A DNA stretch of 9,821 nt from CAVSWN01 sp046728115 (GCA_046728115.1 JBKPDW010000412.1:1-9821); one strand, 5' to 3'. Positions 1 to 6,405 are shown, counted from the first letter of the stretch. Translations and numbers: made by a program. The notes: a model not told the origin generated them from the sequence alone.

Positions 1-1
1 C

Positions 2-361
2 GCCTGCGCCGAGACACCGACCCAGCCTCGCGAGATGACCCTGCCCACCGGCCGATGGGCTGGCGACGGCGCATGTCTGTCCGTGGCACTTGATGGGTGT
101 GATCTGGTCGTCGGGTGCGGTCACGGTCCGTTTCCGCCACCTCTTGTTCGTGCCGACGGCACGCTCAAGGTCGATGGCACCTATCGTATCGAGGCGGGTC
201 CCATCAGCATCAACCCGGCGCCTCCCGCGACGTTTTCAGGCGTCCTGAGGGGCCAAACCTTGACGCTCAGCGTGACTCCCAGCGATCCAGCGCTCCGACC
301 TGCATCCTACGTGCTGCAACTGACAAACGCGTCCGGCAAGTGCGCGGTTCCGTGCGTCTGA
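2..361 (+). CDS. Small lipoprotein-like protein of unknown function, 5'-truncated by window edge
   Basis: The frame is open from the first complete codon to TGA at 359-361, so the gene probably starts outside the window. The visible part reads Ala-Cys-Ala-Glu before PTQPREMTLPTGRW. An Ala-Cys followed by a Pro/Thr-rich linker is what remains of a lipobox after truncation, so I infer a lipoprotein with the lipidated Cys at bases 5-7. The body starts with a GRWAGDG motif and has alternating short beta-type stretches (DLVVGCGHG, LKVDGTYRI, FSGVLRGQTLTLSV) ending in YVLQL. This pattern is typical of small predicted secreted beta-sandwich proteins that begin with GxWGG-type motifs; the function is unknown. 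Met at 35-37 is an alternative start giving 108 aa, but no good ribosome binding site precedes it. The gene converges on the DUF6544 gene with only 23 bp between the stop codons. Confidence 0.6.
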   Translation, partial: ACAETPTQPREMTLPTGRWAGDGACLSVALDGCDLVVGCGHGPFPPPLVRADGTLKVDGTYRIEAGPISINPAPPATFSGVLRGQTLTLSVTPSDPALRPASYVLQLTNASGKCAVPCV

Positions 362-387
362 AGCCCGCTCGGATGCGGCAGGCTTCA
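359..387. terminator. Hairpin bridging two convergent stop codons (possible bidirectional terminator)
   Basis: TGAAGCC (359-365) pairs perfectly with GGCTTCA (381-387). Inside it, CGC (366-368) can pair with GCG (375-377) around a TCGGAT loop, with an asymmetric GCA bulge on the right. The TGA stop of the rightward gene and the TCA (reverse-strand TGA) stop of the leftward gene form the base of the stem. There is no T-tract on either side, so this is not a canonical intrinsic terminator. Its position between convergent genes suggests transcript-end formation or 3'-end protection. Confidence 0.4.
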
Positions 388-1494
388 CTGCGAACCTACG
401 TTGTACTGTACGTCGTCGAGCGTGAGTTCGATGTAGGCGTAGTCGCCACTCGCTTCGTGCCATCGTGCCTCGCCGCCTGAGGCGAGCCGGACCCGTCCGA
501 ACAAGCGGTAGCCAGCGAGTGGCGTGGACCATCGCACCTTCTTCACGCTCTTCCAGTCAGGCGAGGTCTGGTACCGATCGTCGGACCAGAAGTTCGTCAA
601 CTCACCGGCTTCGTTAAACGAAAGCTCGGCCCGAATCGTGTGGCCCGCATTCGTGAAACTCGCCCGCGCGGTTCGCGCGTCGACAGATTCCCACACGACC
701 GCGGGGTCGATCAGCGTGGCGGGTGCCATGACACACATGTCGTTGAACATTGTGACGGTTTCGCCTTGGTTCATCTCGGGCCCGGAGACCTCGACCACCG
801 GCACCAGCGCCGCAGCCTTCACGGTCATCGTTGCCGACGGTCCGACGTATCGATGGTATCCCTGCACTGGCACCGTGAACATCGACCCGCTCAAGTAGAA
901 CAGACGCGCCGGCTCATCAACGAAGTTGTACTGCTCGGCGACGAGCCGAATCCATCGAGCGTCGCGGCTGTTCCTGATGCGTCCGTGCATCCGTACTCTA
1001 AAGTTGCGGACGCGCGGCTGTCCGACGACGCCAACCCCTTGGAGATATCGCTGCACCGCAGCTGGCAGATGCGCGAGGTCCACGTCGCTGATCGGTTCCG
1101 CCGGCGCGAGGCGCGCGAGCGCGCGATCGACGTCGCGGTCGTACGCCGCCCGCAGGCTGATCGGCCCTTGAGCCAGGAAGCCGAAGGCGACGCCAATCAG
1201 CGCGACGAGGTTGCCAAACGTGCCGAATTTGGCATCGGTCCAGGAGGGGACGATGATGAACATCGAGATGACAATCCCGCACGCACCAATTGCCCACCAG
1301 CCGCGCGGCCATACGAACAGTGCCGCGGCAGCGGCGAGAAAGAGGAGAGCAGCGAGCAGCCAAACAACTCCGAGCAATGGAGAGATGGGCTGCGTCAACT
1401 GCGGAAGGTCGGCCACCCCGAACGCCTTTGCAAAGCCGAGCACGTGGATGAGGCCATGCACGACGAGCACGATCGCAAAGACGACGGTGGTCAT
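385..1494 (-). CDS. DUF6544 family membrane protein
   Basis: This is a 369-aa protein with four predicted membrane helices at about residues 4-22, 40-61, 66-83 and 91-109, followed by a soluble domain of about 250 residues. The soluble part matches what I know of DUF6544 (a family of unknown function): a YNFVDEPARLFYL segment, then VQGYHRYVGPSATM, a FNDMCVMAPATLIDP motif, FTNAGHTIRAELSFNEAG, and a C-terminal YIELTLDDVQYNV. The His in GYHRYVG and the Cys in NDMCVM lie in conserved-looking motifs, but no catalytic role is established. The start is ATG at 1492-1494, six bases after the stop of the upstream SRPBCC-like gene, with only a weak GAG-type ribosome binding site. Translational coupling with that gene is therefore likely. 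The DUF6544 domain call is fairly sure; the function is unknown. Confidence 0.75.
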   Translation of the reverse strand: MTTVVFAIVLVVHGLIHVLGFAKAFGVADLPQLTQPISPLLGVVWLLAALLFLAAAAALFVWPRGWWAIGACGIVISMFIIVPSWTDAKFGTFGNLVALIGVAFGFLAQGPISLRAAYDRDVDRALARLAPAEPISDVDLAHLPAAVQRYLQGVGVVGQPRVRNFRVRMHGRIRNSRDARWIRLVAEQYNFVDEPARLFYLSGSMFTVPVQGYHRYVGPSATMTVKAAALVPVVEVSGPEMNQGETVTMFNDMCVMAPATLIDPAVVWESVDARTARASFTNAGHTIRAELSFNEAGELTNFWSDDRYQTSPDWKSVKKVRWSTPLAGYRLFGRVRLASGGEARWHEASGDYAYIELTLDDVQYNVGSQ

Positions 1495-1500
1495 GAGCGC

Positions 1501-2367
1501 TCACGCGACCCGCGATGACAGCGAGCCGATCAGCCAGAGCGGGAACTGGACCCAAGTTAAGACGACGACCGCAAGGCCCAAGGCGCCTGTGCGGTGAAAC
1601 ATGTTCAGGTCATTCATCCACGTCGTCTCCTTCAGGGTGTCCCGGGGGTCCAGCGCAGCAAGAGTGCCCAGGCGCGCGCGCCGCTCAGCGTCAGCCCTCA
1701 ACGGCCTGAGGAAGGCCCATCGAATCAGGATGATGCCCGGCGACACGACCGACCAATATCGTCGGAACTTTGCTCGCGCAGCGGCATCAGTCGCGACCGC
1801 GCGCGTGTCCGTGCGAAAGATCGATGCGTTCGTGCCGATCGCGTCGGCGCGCAGTGTCCAGACGATCTTTACGTAGTCAGGTTCGTCGAACGCGACGAAC
1901 TCGTGTGGCGGCAGCGGACGGAACACCACATTCGCGTACCGCGGCTGCGTGACCGCGCCCATGACGATCTCTCGATCCGGGACCTCCGCAAGGGCGCCCC
2001 ATCCGATCGATTTGGTCAGTACCAGCAATCCGTGTGGATGCGCGGCCGTGTCCGGTTCGCTGCCGAGCACGACTTCGCGCGCCTTGAAAATGGCTCGCAC
2101 GACCGGCAACGCCATCAAGTCCTGTTCGCACGCTGTCGCGAAGGTGATCTCGGCTGGCGCGGCGACATGAATGTGATGACGTTCTGCGACGTCGTAGACC
2201 GGCATGAACTGGTCGAGCAGCGGGTCGACATCGTCACCACTCGCGGGCGCTGGGTGGCCGTACCGCAGCCACGTCACGCCCGCGTAGCTCGCGTAAGCGC
2301 CGGTCACGACTCCGAGCGCGCCCGCTGTCCACTTTAGCGCTCTGGAGGCTCGTGACTTGCGAACCAT
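1501..2367 (-). CDS. Membrane-anchored SRPBCC-like protein of unknown function
   Basis: This is a 288-aa protein with a hydrophobic helix near residues 11-33 (after a basic RKSRASRALK start) and a second one near 262-283, so it is probably anchored at both ends. The central region begins with FMPVYDVAERHHIHVAAPAE, continues with a helix and the segment DREIVMGAVTQP, and ends with the pattern TDTRAVATDAAARAKFRRYW, SPGIILIRW. That order (a V-APAE strand, a W/G-rich middle, a (E/D)TR strand, then a long amphipathic helix with FRRYW) resembles START/SRPBCC-type ligand-binding domains. I infer this fold from the pattern alone and see no catalytic residues. The ATG at 2365-2367 is supported by GAGGTGAG (plus-strand 2371-2378) three bases upstream. 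The gene lies next to DUF6544, and the pair probably works together at the membrane. Confidence 0.6.
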   Translation of the reverse strand: MVRKSRASRALKWTAGALGVVTGAYASYAGVTWLRYGHPAPASGDDVDPLLDQFMPVYDVAERHHIHVAAPAEITFATACEQDLMALPVVRAIFKAREVVLGSEPDTAAHPHGLLVLTKSIGWGALAEVPDREIVMGAVTQPRYANVVFRPLPPHEFVAFDEPDYVKIVWTLRADAIGTNASIFRTDTRAVATDAAARAKFRRYWSVVSPGIILIRWAFLRPLRADAERRARLGTLAALDPRDTLKETTWMNDLNMFHRTGALGLAVVVLTWVQFPLWLIGSLSSRVA

Positions 2368-2442
2368 CTGCTCACCTCGCGCGTCCGACTAGGCAACGAC
2401 TCGTTCCGATCAATCCTTCAGAAGACGCGGTCAACCTCGTCA

Positions 2443-2563
2443 TCACTCGCGCGCGTTGGGCGCCTTGAGCGTCTGCTGGACATCGAGTCGTCAGAATGCC
2501 GAACCCTTGGCCCTTCAGCGCTTCTGTGGCACGCGCCAGGGCGTCGTCATACGGAATGGGCAA
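2443..2563 (-). pseudogene. DUF302 domain remnant, frameshifted and truncated
   Basis: Reading leftward from TTG at 2561-2563 gives SLPIPYDDALARATEALKG, then QGFGILTT, the N-terminal signature of DUF302 proteins (VPYDEALxRVxEALKxEGFGVLT). After Thr the frame is lost near 2486-2488. The neighbouring frame then reads LDVQQTLKA, the next expected DUF302 segment (I/L-DVQxTLKxKLG), and after a few unrelated residues hits tandem TGA stops (2443-2445 and next). A two-base deletion or one-base insertion explains the shift. About 40 of the usual 120-150 residues remain; the central ILGACNP-type motif and the Cys-containing LLPCNV region are absent. In-frame codons extend slightly upstream (TQETRSGLKV), so the original start is uncertain. 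The fragment lies between the deacetylase and the SRPBCC-like gene on the same strand. DUF302 proteins have no settled biochemical function. Confidence 0.6.
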
Positions 2564-2623
2564 TGAAACCTTCAGTCCGGAGCGTGTTTCCTGCGTGGGT
2601 CACTCCGCAGCGTAGAAGTCCCC

Positions 2624-3340
2624 TTATCCGAAGCGCACTCGTTTGAACACGGTGGGTGTGTCGACGAGCAACGGTGAACGCGCGCGGAAGGGCTCCGCGA
2701 ACGGCACGCCGACGAGGCTCCCGACGTATTGGTCTTCGGCTCGATACCGCTCGAGCAGCTTGGTCTGTTCGCCCTGGAACACTGACTCGTACGACGCGAT
2801 CGCTGCAAGCTTCTGTTGATAGAGGTCGCTCACGTCAACCGCGAAATCAAAGTGATCCCAAGCGAGCTCCATCCGACAGTGAGCGAAAAGGAGTCGCTCG
2901 ACTTCGTGCGGGTCCGTGCCTTCGAGCGCGGCGCCTCCTTCCACGCGATCCCAGTTGGGAAGCCGCGCGTAGAACACCCCATGCACGACGATGTCCGTCA
3001 GGGCGCGATGGTCAGGGTGAACTCCTGCGCCTTCGGTCCCGAAGACGATGCGGGGGCGATGAGATCGGATCAGGCGCGCCACAGCCATGCGCGCCGGCAC
3101 TGAATCGGTCAGCAGCCGGTCGCGACCATCGAGCACGAGACGCTCGACTCCCAGAATTGTCGCTGCACGCATCGCTTGCTCACGACGGATGTGGGGCACG
3201 GCGTAACGGGCGGGTTCGCCGTCGGTCAGATCAACGAACAGCACGCGAAGTCCCTGCGCGGCGAGCTTGGCCGCGGTGCCGCCCATCGCGACGTCGAGAT
3301 CGTCCGGGTGCGCACTGAATGCCAGGATGTCGTACGGCAT
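2624..3340 (-). CDS. PIG-L family deacetylase (BshB1/LmbE-like)
   Basis: This is a 238-aa zinc-dependent N-acetylsugar deacetylase of the PIG-L family, close to the usual length of BshB1. The zinc motif AHPDD is at residues 10-14 (His11 and Asp14 as ligands, Asp13 as the presumed general base by analogy with MshB). A second motif HPDH is at 108-111; His111 is the likely third zinc ligand and His108 the likely transition-state residue. The DLTDGEPARY segment (about 37-46) lies where related deacetylases have DLTxGExxxxG. BshB enzymes deacetylate GlcNAc-malate during bacillithiol synthesis, but sister clades act on other N-acetylglucosamine conjugates and I cannot tell them apart here. No bshA or bshC is visible. 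The start ATG follows AGGAAGG and lies 28 bp after the stop of the SQR-like gene, so the two are probably co-transcribed. Confidence 0.82.
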   Translation of the reverse strand: MPYDILAFSAHPDDLDVAMGGTAAKLAAQGLRVLFVDLTDGEPARYAVPHIRREQAMRAATILGVERLVLDGRDRLLTDSVPARMAVARLIRSHRPRIVFGTEGAGVHPDHRALTDIVVHGVFYARLPNWDRVEGGAALEGTDPHEVERLLFAHCRMELAWDHFDFAVDVSDLYQQKLAAIASYESVFQGEQTKLLERYRAEDQYVGSLVGVPFAEPFRARSPLLVDTPTVFKRVRFG

Positions 3341-3368
3341 CGCCTTCCTGCTCTCGGCGCAGTCCTCT

Positions 3369-4574
3369 TCAGGGCAGAAATGACCACCCGTGCCGGTACT
3401 TGAGCATGAGGGTCTTTTCCACGATGACCTTCATCCAATCGCCGAACACATTCGGCAACATCACCGCGAACTGCCTGGGCGGGAACAGGTGATTCGTCAA
3501 GATCCACACTTCCTTGTTCCCGGCGTCCATGACGCAGACCCCCGGAATGCTGCCAAATTGCTTGCACGCGAGACCGGACTGTCCCTCCATGACGCGTCGA
3601 ATGTTCTCGACCGCGGTTTTCGCCATCTCGTCGGTCGGATACCCGGTCTTCGGCACGCCGAACGGCACCGATCCAGGAAAGGGATTGACGACGCGAACAG
3701 CGAGACCCGCGGCAAAGATGTTCTGAAGCGTCTGGTGCCGGTACGAGTCGTCGGTGACGACGAAGCCCTTCTCGTCGCCAAGACCCTGCGACTCCCGAAT
3801 CACGCGGGCGCCTCGGAACGGCGGGACGAGCATCTTCCACGTCGCCGGCAGGCGCTCGCCGCTCTCGAGGATCACGGCGTCGGCGGTGACTTCCTTAATC
3901 GCGGCGTTGACGCGATAGTCGATGCCCTGCCACTTCAAGAACGCCTTCAGCATCAGCTCGCCGCCGCGGATGCCACCGATGCCGAAGTGCCCAAGTGCCG
4001 GTTCAGGAGTGACCCAGGTGATCGGCACCCGATCGCGTACACGGTGCTTGCGGACATGTCGATCGAAGTTGAACAGGTACTCGTATCCGGCTCCCATGCA
4101 ACTCGCACCGGGTACCGCACCAACGACAGCCGGCCCGGGCGACTTCAGGAAATCCTGGAACGCCGCGTACGTCGCTTCAGCATCGCGCGGTGTGAAGATC
4201 GAATGTGTGAACCGCGTCGGACCAAGTCCGGGAATAGAGTCCCAAACCAGCTCCGCGCCGGTCGCTACGATCAGGAAGTCGTACGAGAGTTCCCGGCCGG
4301 AAGCGCAGTCGACAACGTTCTCTTCAGGCCGAATCCGGACCGCCTCGTCATGGACGAATTCGATGCCGCCATTCCGAAACGTCTCCTCCGCGGAGAACGT
4401 GATGTCCTTCAGCGTTCGTCGTCCGAACGGCACCCAGATGAGCGACGGGATGTAGACGAATTCCTTCTGTTTCGACAGGACGACCACACGGGCTTTCGTC
4501 CGGAGCTTGCGCTGCAGTTCGAACGCACTGGTCATGCCTCCGAAGTTGCCACCCAGAACAAGAATCGTTGTCAT
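3369..4574 (-). CDS. Sulfide:quinone oxidoreductase-like FAD flavoprotein
   Basis: This is a 401-aa protein of the SQR/flavocytochrome c sulfide dehydrogenase/NDH-2 superfamily. An N-terminal FAD-binding Rossmann motif appears as VLGGNFGG (residues 6-13), followed by an acceptor strand VVVLSK. The second FAD motif is ATGAEL (104-109), and a late FAD-binding segment is NIFAAGLAV (285-293). Two cysteines lie where SQR has its redox-active pair: Cys159 in GASCMGAGYE and Cys347 in GVCVMDAG, nearly the spacing of the Aquifex SQR pair (Cys156/Cys347). The third SQR cysteine, expected near residue 125-130, is missing. The C-terminus (GDWMKVIVEKTLMLKYRHGW) is amphipathic and could dock in the membrane next to quinone. 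SQR oxidises sulfide to polysulfide or persulfide. The ATG at 4572-4574 has GGAG seven bases upstream. This is probably the first gene of the leftward operon. Confidence 0.78.
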   Translation of the reverse strand: MTTILVLGGNFGGMTSAFELQRKLRTKARVVVLSKQKEFVYIPSLIWVPFGRRTLKDITFSAEETFRNGGIEFVHDEAVRIRPEENVVDCASGRELSYDFLIVATGAELVWDSIPGLGPTRFTHSIFTPRDAEATYAAFQDFLKSPGPAVVGAVPGASCMGAGYEYLFNFDRHVRKHRVRDRVPITWVTPEPALGHFGIGGIRGGELMLKAFLKWQGIDYRVNAAIKEVTADAVILESGERLPATWKMLVPPFRGARVIRESQGLGDEKGFVVTDDSYRHQTLQNIFAAGLAVRVVNPFPGSVPFGVPKTGYPTDEMAKTAVENIRRVMEGQSGLACKQFGSIPGVCVMDAGNKEVWILTNHLFPPRQFAVMLPNVFGDWMKVIVEKTLMLKYRHGWSFLP

Positions 4575-4756
4575 GACGGGCTCCTATCCGCCGGTCTTCC
4601 CCTTGGATTCAGCACTCCCGTTCAAGAGATTCAGATTTTTGGGGTTGGTGACGTACGCGTTGGACCGCCGGATTTCCGACACCTCGTCCGGCTGTCACCA
4701 AATATGTGGAACTGCATCTCTGGTAAGGAGGGGTGGGAGCCCCGAGGAGAACGATG
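4575..4756. promoter_or_regulatory. Divergent intergenic region with a perfect 8-bp inverted repeat
   Basis: This 182-bp gap separates the leftward SQR operon from the rightward OsmC gene and must hold promoters for both. I see no convincing -35/-10 pair on either strand. The main structure is TTGGTGAC (4645-4652) and its exact reverse complement GTCACCAA (4694-4701), 49 bp apart start to start. The right half continues into CCAAATATGTGG (4698-4709), itself an imperfect palindrome with an AT-rich core unusual for this region. The left side holds a run of T then G (4636-4644). These could be operator half-sites for a shared redox or sulfur sensor, but the regulator is unknown. Confidence 0.35.
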
Positions 4757-5221
4757 ATGCAGGCGTACCCCCATCGTTACCGCGTCAACGGTGCCGGAGG
4801 GGCTACAGGTGACGTCGAGTTGACCGCTGAACGACTGACGCCCCTGCGGTCCGCGTCGCCGGCCGAATTCGACGGCCCGGGTGATCGATGGTCACCGGAG
4901 ACGTTGCTCGTCGGAGCCGTGGCGGATTGCTTCATCCTCACGTTTCGGGCCATCGCGGGGGCGTCGAAGCTGCCCTGGATATCACTCGATTGTGAGGTGA
5001 CCGGGACGCTGGATCGTGTGGAGGGTGTCACGCAGTTCACTGGCTTCGACATGCGCGCGCATTTGATGGTGCCCGATGCAGGGGACGCCGACCGGGCACG
5101 GCATGCGCTCGAAAAGGCGGAGCGCACCTGCTTGATTTCCAGCTCATTGAAAGGCTCCATCCGCCTCGGCGCCACCGTTGAAATGGCTGAACCCGTGGAG
5201 CTGGGAATGCCCGATTCGTAG
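4757..5221 (+). CDS. OsmC-like family protein
   Basis: This is a 154-aa OsmC/Ohr-superfamily protein (OsmC-like YhfA-type clade). Residues 43-63 contain DRWSPETLLVGAVADCF, with the first redox cysteine at Cys58; the second is Cys125 in AERTCLISSSLKG. Members of this superfamily use such a Cys pair with a conserved Arg/Glu to reduce organic hydroperoxides, and some act on persulfides. The clade here has only general functional assignments. GAGGAGA (4744-4750) lies about six bases before the ATG at 4757. The ATG at 4754 is also possible but closer than ideal, and a GTG at 4733 is less likely because AAGGAG ends only two bases from it. It diverges from the SQR gene, which is consistent with a thiol/sulfur or peroxide-stress role. 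A short 55-bp gap separates it from the sigma factor. Confidence 0.82.
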   Translation: MQAYPHRYRVNGAGGATGDVELTAERLTPLRSASPAEFDGPGDRWSPETLLVGAVADCFILTFRAIAGASKLPWISLDCEVTGTLDRVEGVTQFTGFDMRAHLMVPDAGDADRARHALEKAERTCLISSSLKGSIRLGATVEMAEPVELGMPDS

Positions 5222-5276
5222 GTGACCGAGATGGCTACGCGTTCGACGGTCAGGCGCCACGTACAATCGGAAGAAC

Positions 5277-5903
5277 GTGTGCGCCGTCAATGACTCCGGA
5301 AGCCTCCATCGGCTGAACGCGGAGAACGCGAGGACCGAGTACGCGGCCCTCGTCACGAACGCTGCGGCTGGGGACCGCCAAGCGATGGAACAGCTGCTGA
5401 TGCGAGCCCAGGAGGTGGCGTATCGCTTCAGCCTGCTGGTGTGTGGCCATCCCGAAGACGCGGAAGATGTGATGCAGGATGCACTGCTCAAGACGTATCA
5501 ATATATCAACCGCATTGACCAGCCCGACGCCTTTCGGACTTGGCTTTACACCACCGTGCGGAACGCCTGTTTGATGAAGCGACGACGACGGGCTGGTGAG
5601 CCGGCGCACTTCGTCTCGATCGAGCACGGGATCGAAGGGCGAGATGGTGCCACGGCGGCCGTTGACGTTGCCGATGACACGCGACCTGTCGATGAACAAC
5701 TGATGGACGACTGGATGGACGGTCGCCTCCGCGACGCGCTGAAGAAGCTGCCGCCAGAGTATCGGATGATCGTGGTGATGCGGGAGATGGAGGGGCTCTC
5801 GACGCGCGAGGTCGCTGCCGTCACCGGCTATTCCGAAGCCAACGTGAAGACTCGTCTGCATCGAGCCCGCCTGATGCTGCGCCGACACATGGAGGGCGTA
5901 TGA
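5277..5903 (+). CDS. ECF-family RNA polymerase sigma factor
   Basis: This is a 208-aa sigma-70-family protein with only regions 2 and 4, hence ECF type. Region 2 spans about residues 37-105: the core-binding helix 2.2 includes EDAEDVMQDALLKTY (60-74), and the -10 recognition part includes TWLYTTVRNACLMKRRRR (88-105). Region 4 spans about 152-205, with the helix-turn-helix at STREVAAVTGYSEANVKTRL (175-194). The linker between them is acidic and long (about 106-150). The start is taken as GTG at 5277, which gives an N-terminal extension of about 35 residues. GGAAG lies only three bases upstream, so the start is uncertain; the next in-frame Met would begin inside region 2 and is unlikely. It overlaps the anti-sigma gene by four bases (ATGA), a standard sign of coupled translation of a sigma/anti-sigma pair. 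The trigger is unknown. Confidence 0.88.
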   Translation: MCAVNDSGSLHRLNAENARTEYAALVTNAAAGDRQAMEQLLMRAQEVAYRFSLLVCGHPEDAEDVMQDALLKTYQYINRIDQPDAFRTWLYTTVRNACLMKRRRRAGEPAHFVSIEHGIEGRDGATAAVDVADDTRPVDEQLMDDWMDGRLRDALKKLPPEYRMIVVMREMEGLSTREVAAVTGYSEANVKTRLHRARLMLRRHMEGV

Positions 5904-6169
5904 CAACCGCGTTGAGCGCTGAGTGCCGTCAGGTACTGGCGTCTGTGTCAGCGTATCTGGACGGCGATCTCGATGCAACCGCCTGCGAGTCGATCGAGAC
6001 GCACTGCCGCCAGTGTGCCAGATGCGCGGACGTGATCGCGGGACTGCGGGAAACGGTGGGCTTGTGTCGCAAGGCTGCGTCTATTGCGGTTCCGGAGGCG
6101 GTTCGGCAGCGCGCGCGCGCGAGTGTGCGACGCCTGCTCGAGGCAGAGCAGAACGTTCAAACCGATTAG
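5900..6169 (+). CDS. zf-HC2 zinc-binding anti-sigma factor (ZAS-type)
   Basis: This is an 89-aa small anti-sigma factor. The ZAS motif H-x3-C-x2-C is present as His35, Cys39 and Cys42 (THCRQCARC), with the typical preceding YLDGDLD segment (19-25) and a following helix ADVIAGLRETVG. Such factors bind and hold their ECF partner through the zinc-stabilised helices; some release it when the cysteines are oxidised. Cys29, Cys36 and Cys56 are additional cysteines that could take part in redox sensing. There is no transmembrane segment, so it should be cytoplasmic. The ATG is inside the ATGA overlap with the sigma gene, a strong indication that this is its cognate partner. Eleven bases separate its stop from the TSUP remnant. 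Confidence 0.88.
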   Translation: MTTALSAECRQVLASVSAYLDGDLDATACESIETHCRQCARCADVIAGLRETVGLCRKAASIAVPEAVRQRARASVRRLLEAEQNVQTD

Positions 6170-6180
6170 TTGGTCGCTCT

Positions 6181-6402
6181 ATGAATCCACCGTTGCTCGT
6201 GTTGATCGGTATCGGCCTGTGTGCCGGTGTGCTGTCAGGGTATTCGGCATCGGCGGAGGCGTCGTGATTGTGCCCGCACTCATCTACCTGACCGGATTTC
6301 GGCAACACATGGCGACGGGTACGAGCCTCGCCGTGCTGCTGCCGCCAGTCGGTGTCGCTGCCGCAGTCATCGGGAAGCTCATCGGTCCCTGGCACAGCTG
6401 AT
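6181..6402 (+). pseudogene. TSUP (TauE/SafE) permease remnant, frameshifted and truncated
   Basis: ATG at 6181 opens a frame reading PLLVLIGIGLCAGVLSG, a first membrane helix. The frame then drifts and ends at TGA 6265-6267. In the next frame from 6243 the sequence continues as FGIGGGVVIVPALIYLTGF, then HMATGTSLAVLLPPVG. GVLSG-LFGIGGG followed by VPAL and a conserved GTSLA is the classic N-terminal half of TSUP-family sulfite/sulfur-anion transporters. One missing base at about 6241 (GGG-TTA-TTC expected, GGG-TA-TTC found) restores the reading. The second frame ends at 6402 after about 74 residues in total, against roughly 240-270 for a working transporter, so the C-terminal half is gone. It sits 11 bp downstream of the anti-sigma gene, which suggests it was once in that operon and perhaps in its regulon. 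Confidence 0.7.
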
Positions 6403-6405
6403 GCT
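6390..6405 (+). promoter_or_regulatory. Sigma-54-like -24/-12 promoter upstream of the multicopper oxidase
   Basis: TGGCAC at 6390-6395 and TGCT at 6402-6405 match the -24 and -12 elements of the sigma-54 consensus (TGGCACG-N4-TTGCW), with the GG-to-GC spacing exact; positions 7 and 12 of the consensus differ. Transcription would begin near 6416-6418, giving a leader of about 40 nt before the ATG at 6457. It lies across the end of the TSUP remnant. No enhancer-binding protein with an AAA+ domain is visible in the window. By chance such a match would be uncommon but not impossible in 10 kb. Confidence 0.4.

Noticed and set aside
640..1518. A 292-codon + strand frame opposite the DUF6544 gene
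   Set aside because: Its Arg/Asp/Glu-rich, motif-free translation is the mirror of a well-supported gene on the other strand.
3390..4757. A 455-codon open frame on the + strand, antisense to the SQR-like gene
   Set aside because: It mirrors the SQR gene exactly, has charged low-complexity composition, no ribosome binding site and no domain; long antisense frames are common in GC-rich genes.
5262..5267. TACAAT as a -10 element for the sigma gene
   Set aside because: No -35 hexamer lies at 16-18 bp, and the implied start would be almost on the GTG; it would need a leaderless transcript, which I cannot support.
5269..5288. GGAA...CGTC as an ECF autoregulatory promoter upstream of the sigma gene
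   Set aside because: The spacing is about 10 bp, not the 16-17 bp ECF promoters need, and it overlaps the start of the coding region.
5231..5293. A 20-codon leader peptide before the sigma factor
   Set aside because: No ribosome binding site, no attenuator-like codon run or hairpin; the short open frame is expected by chance.
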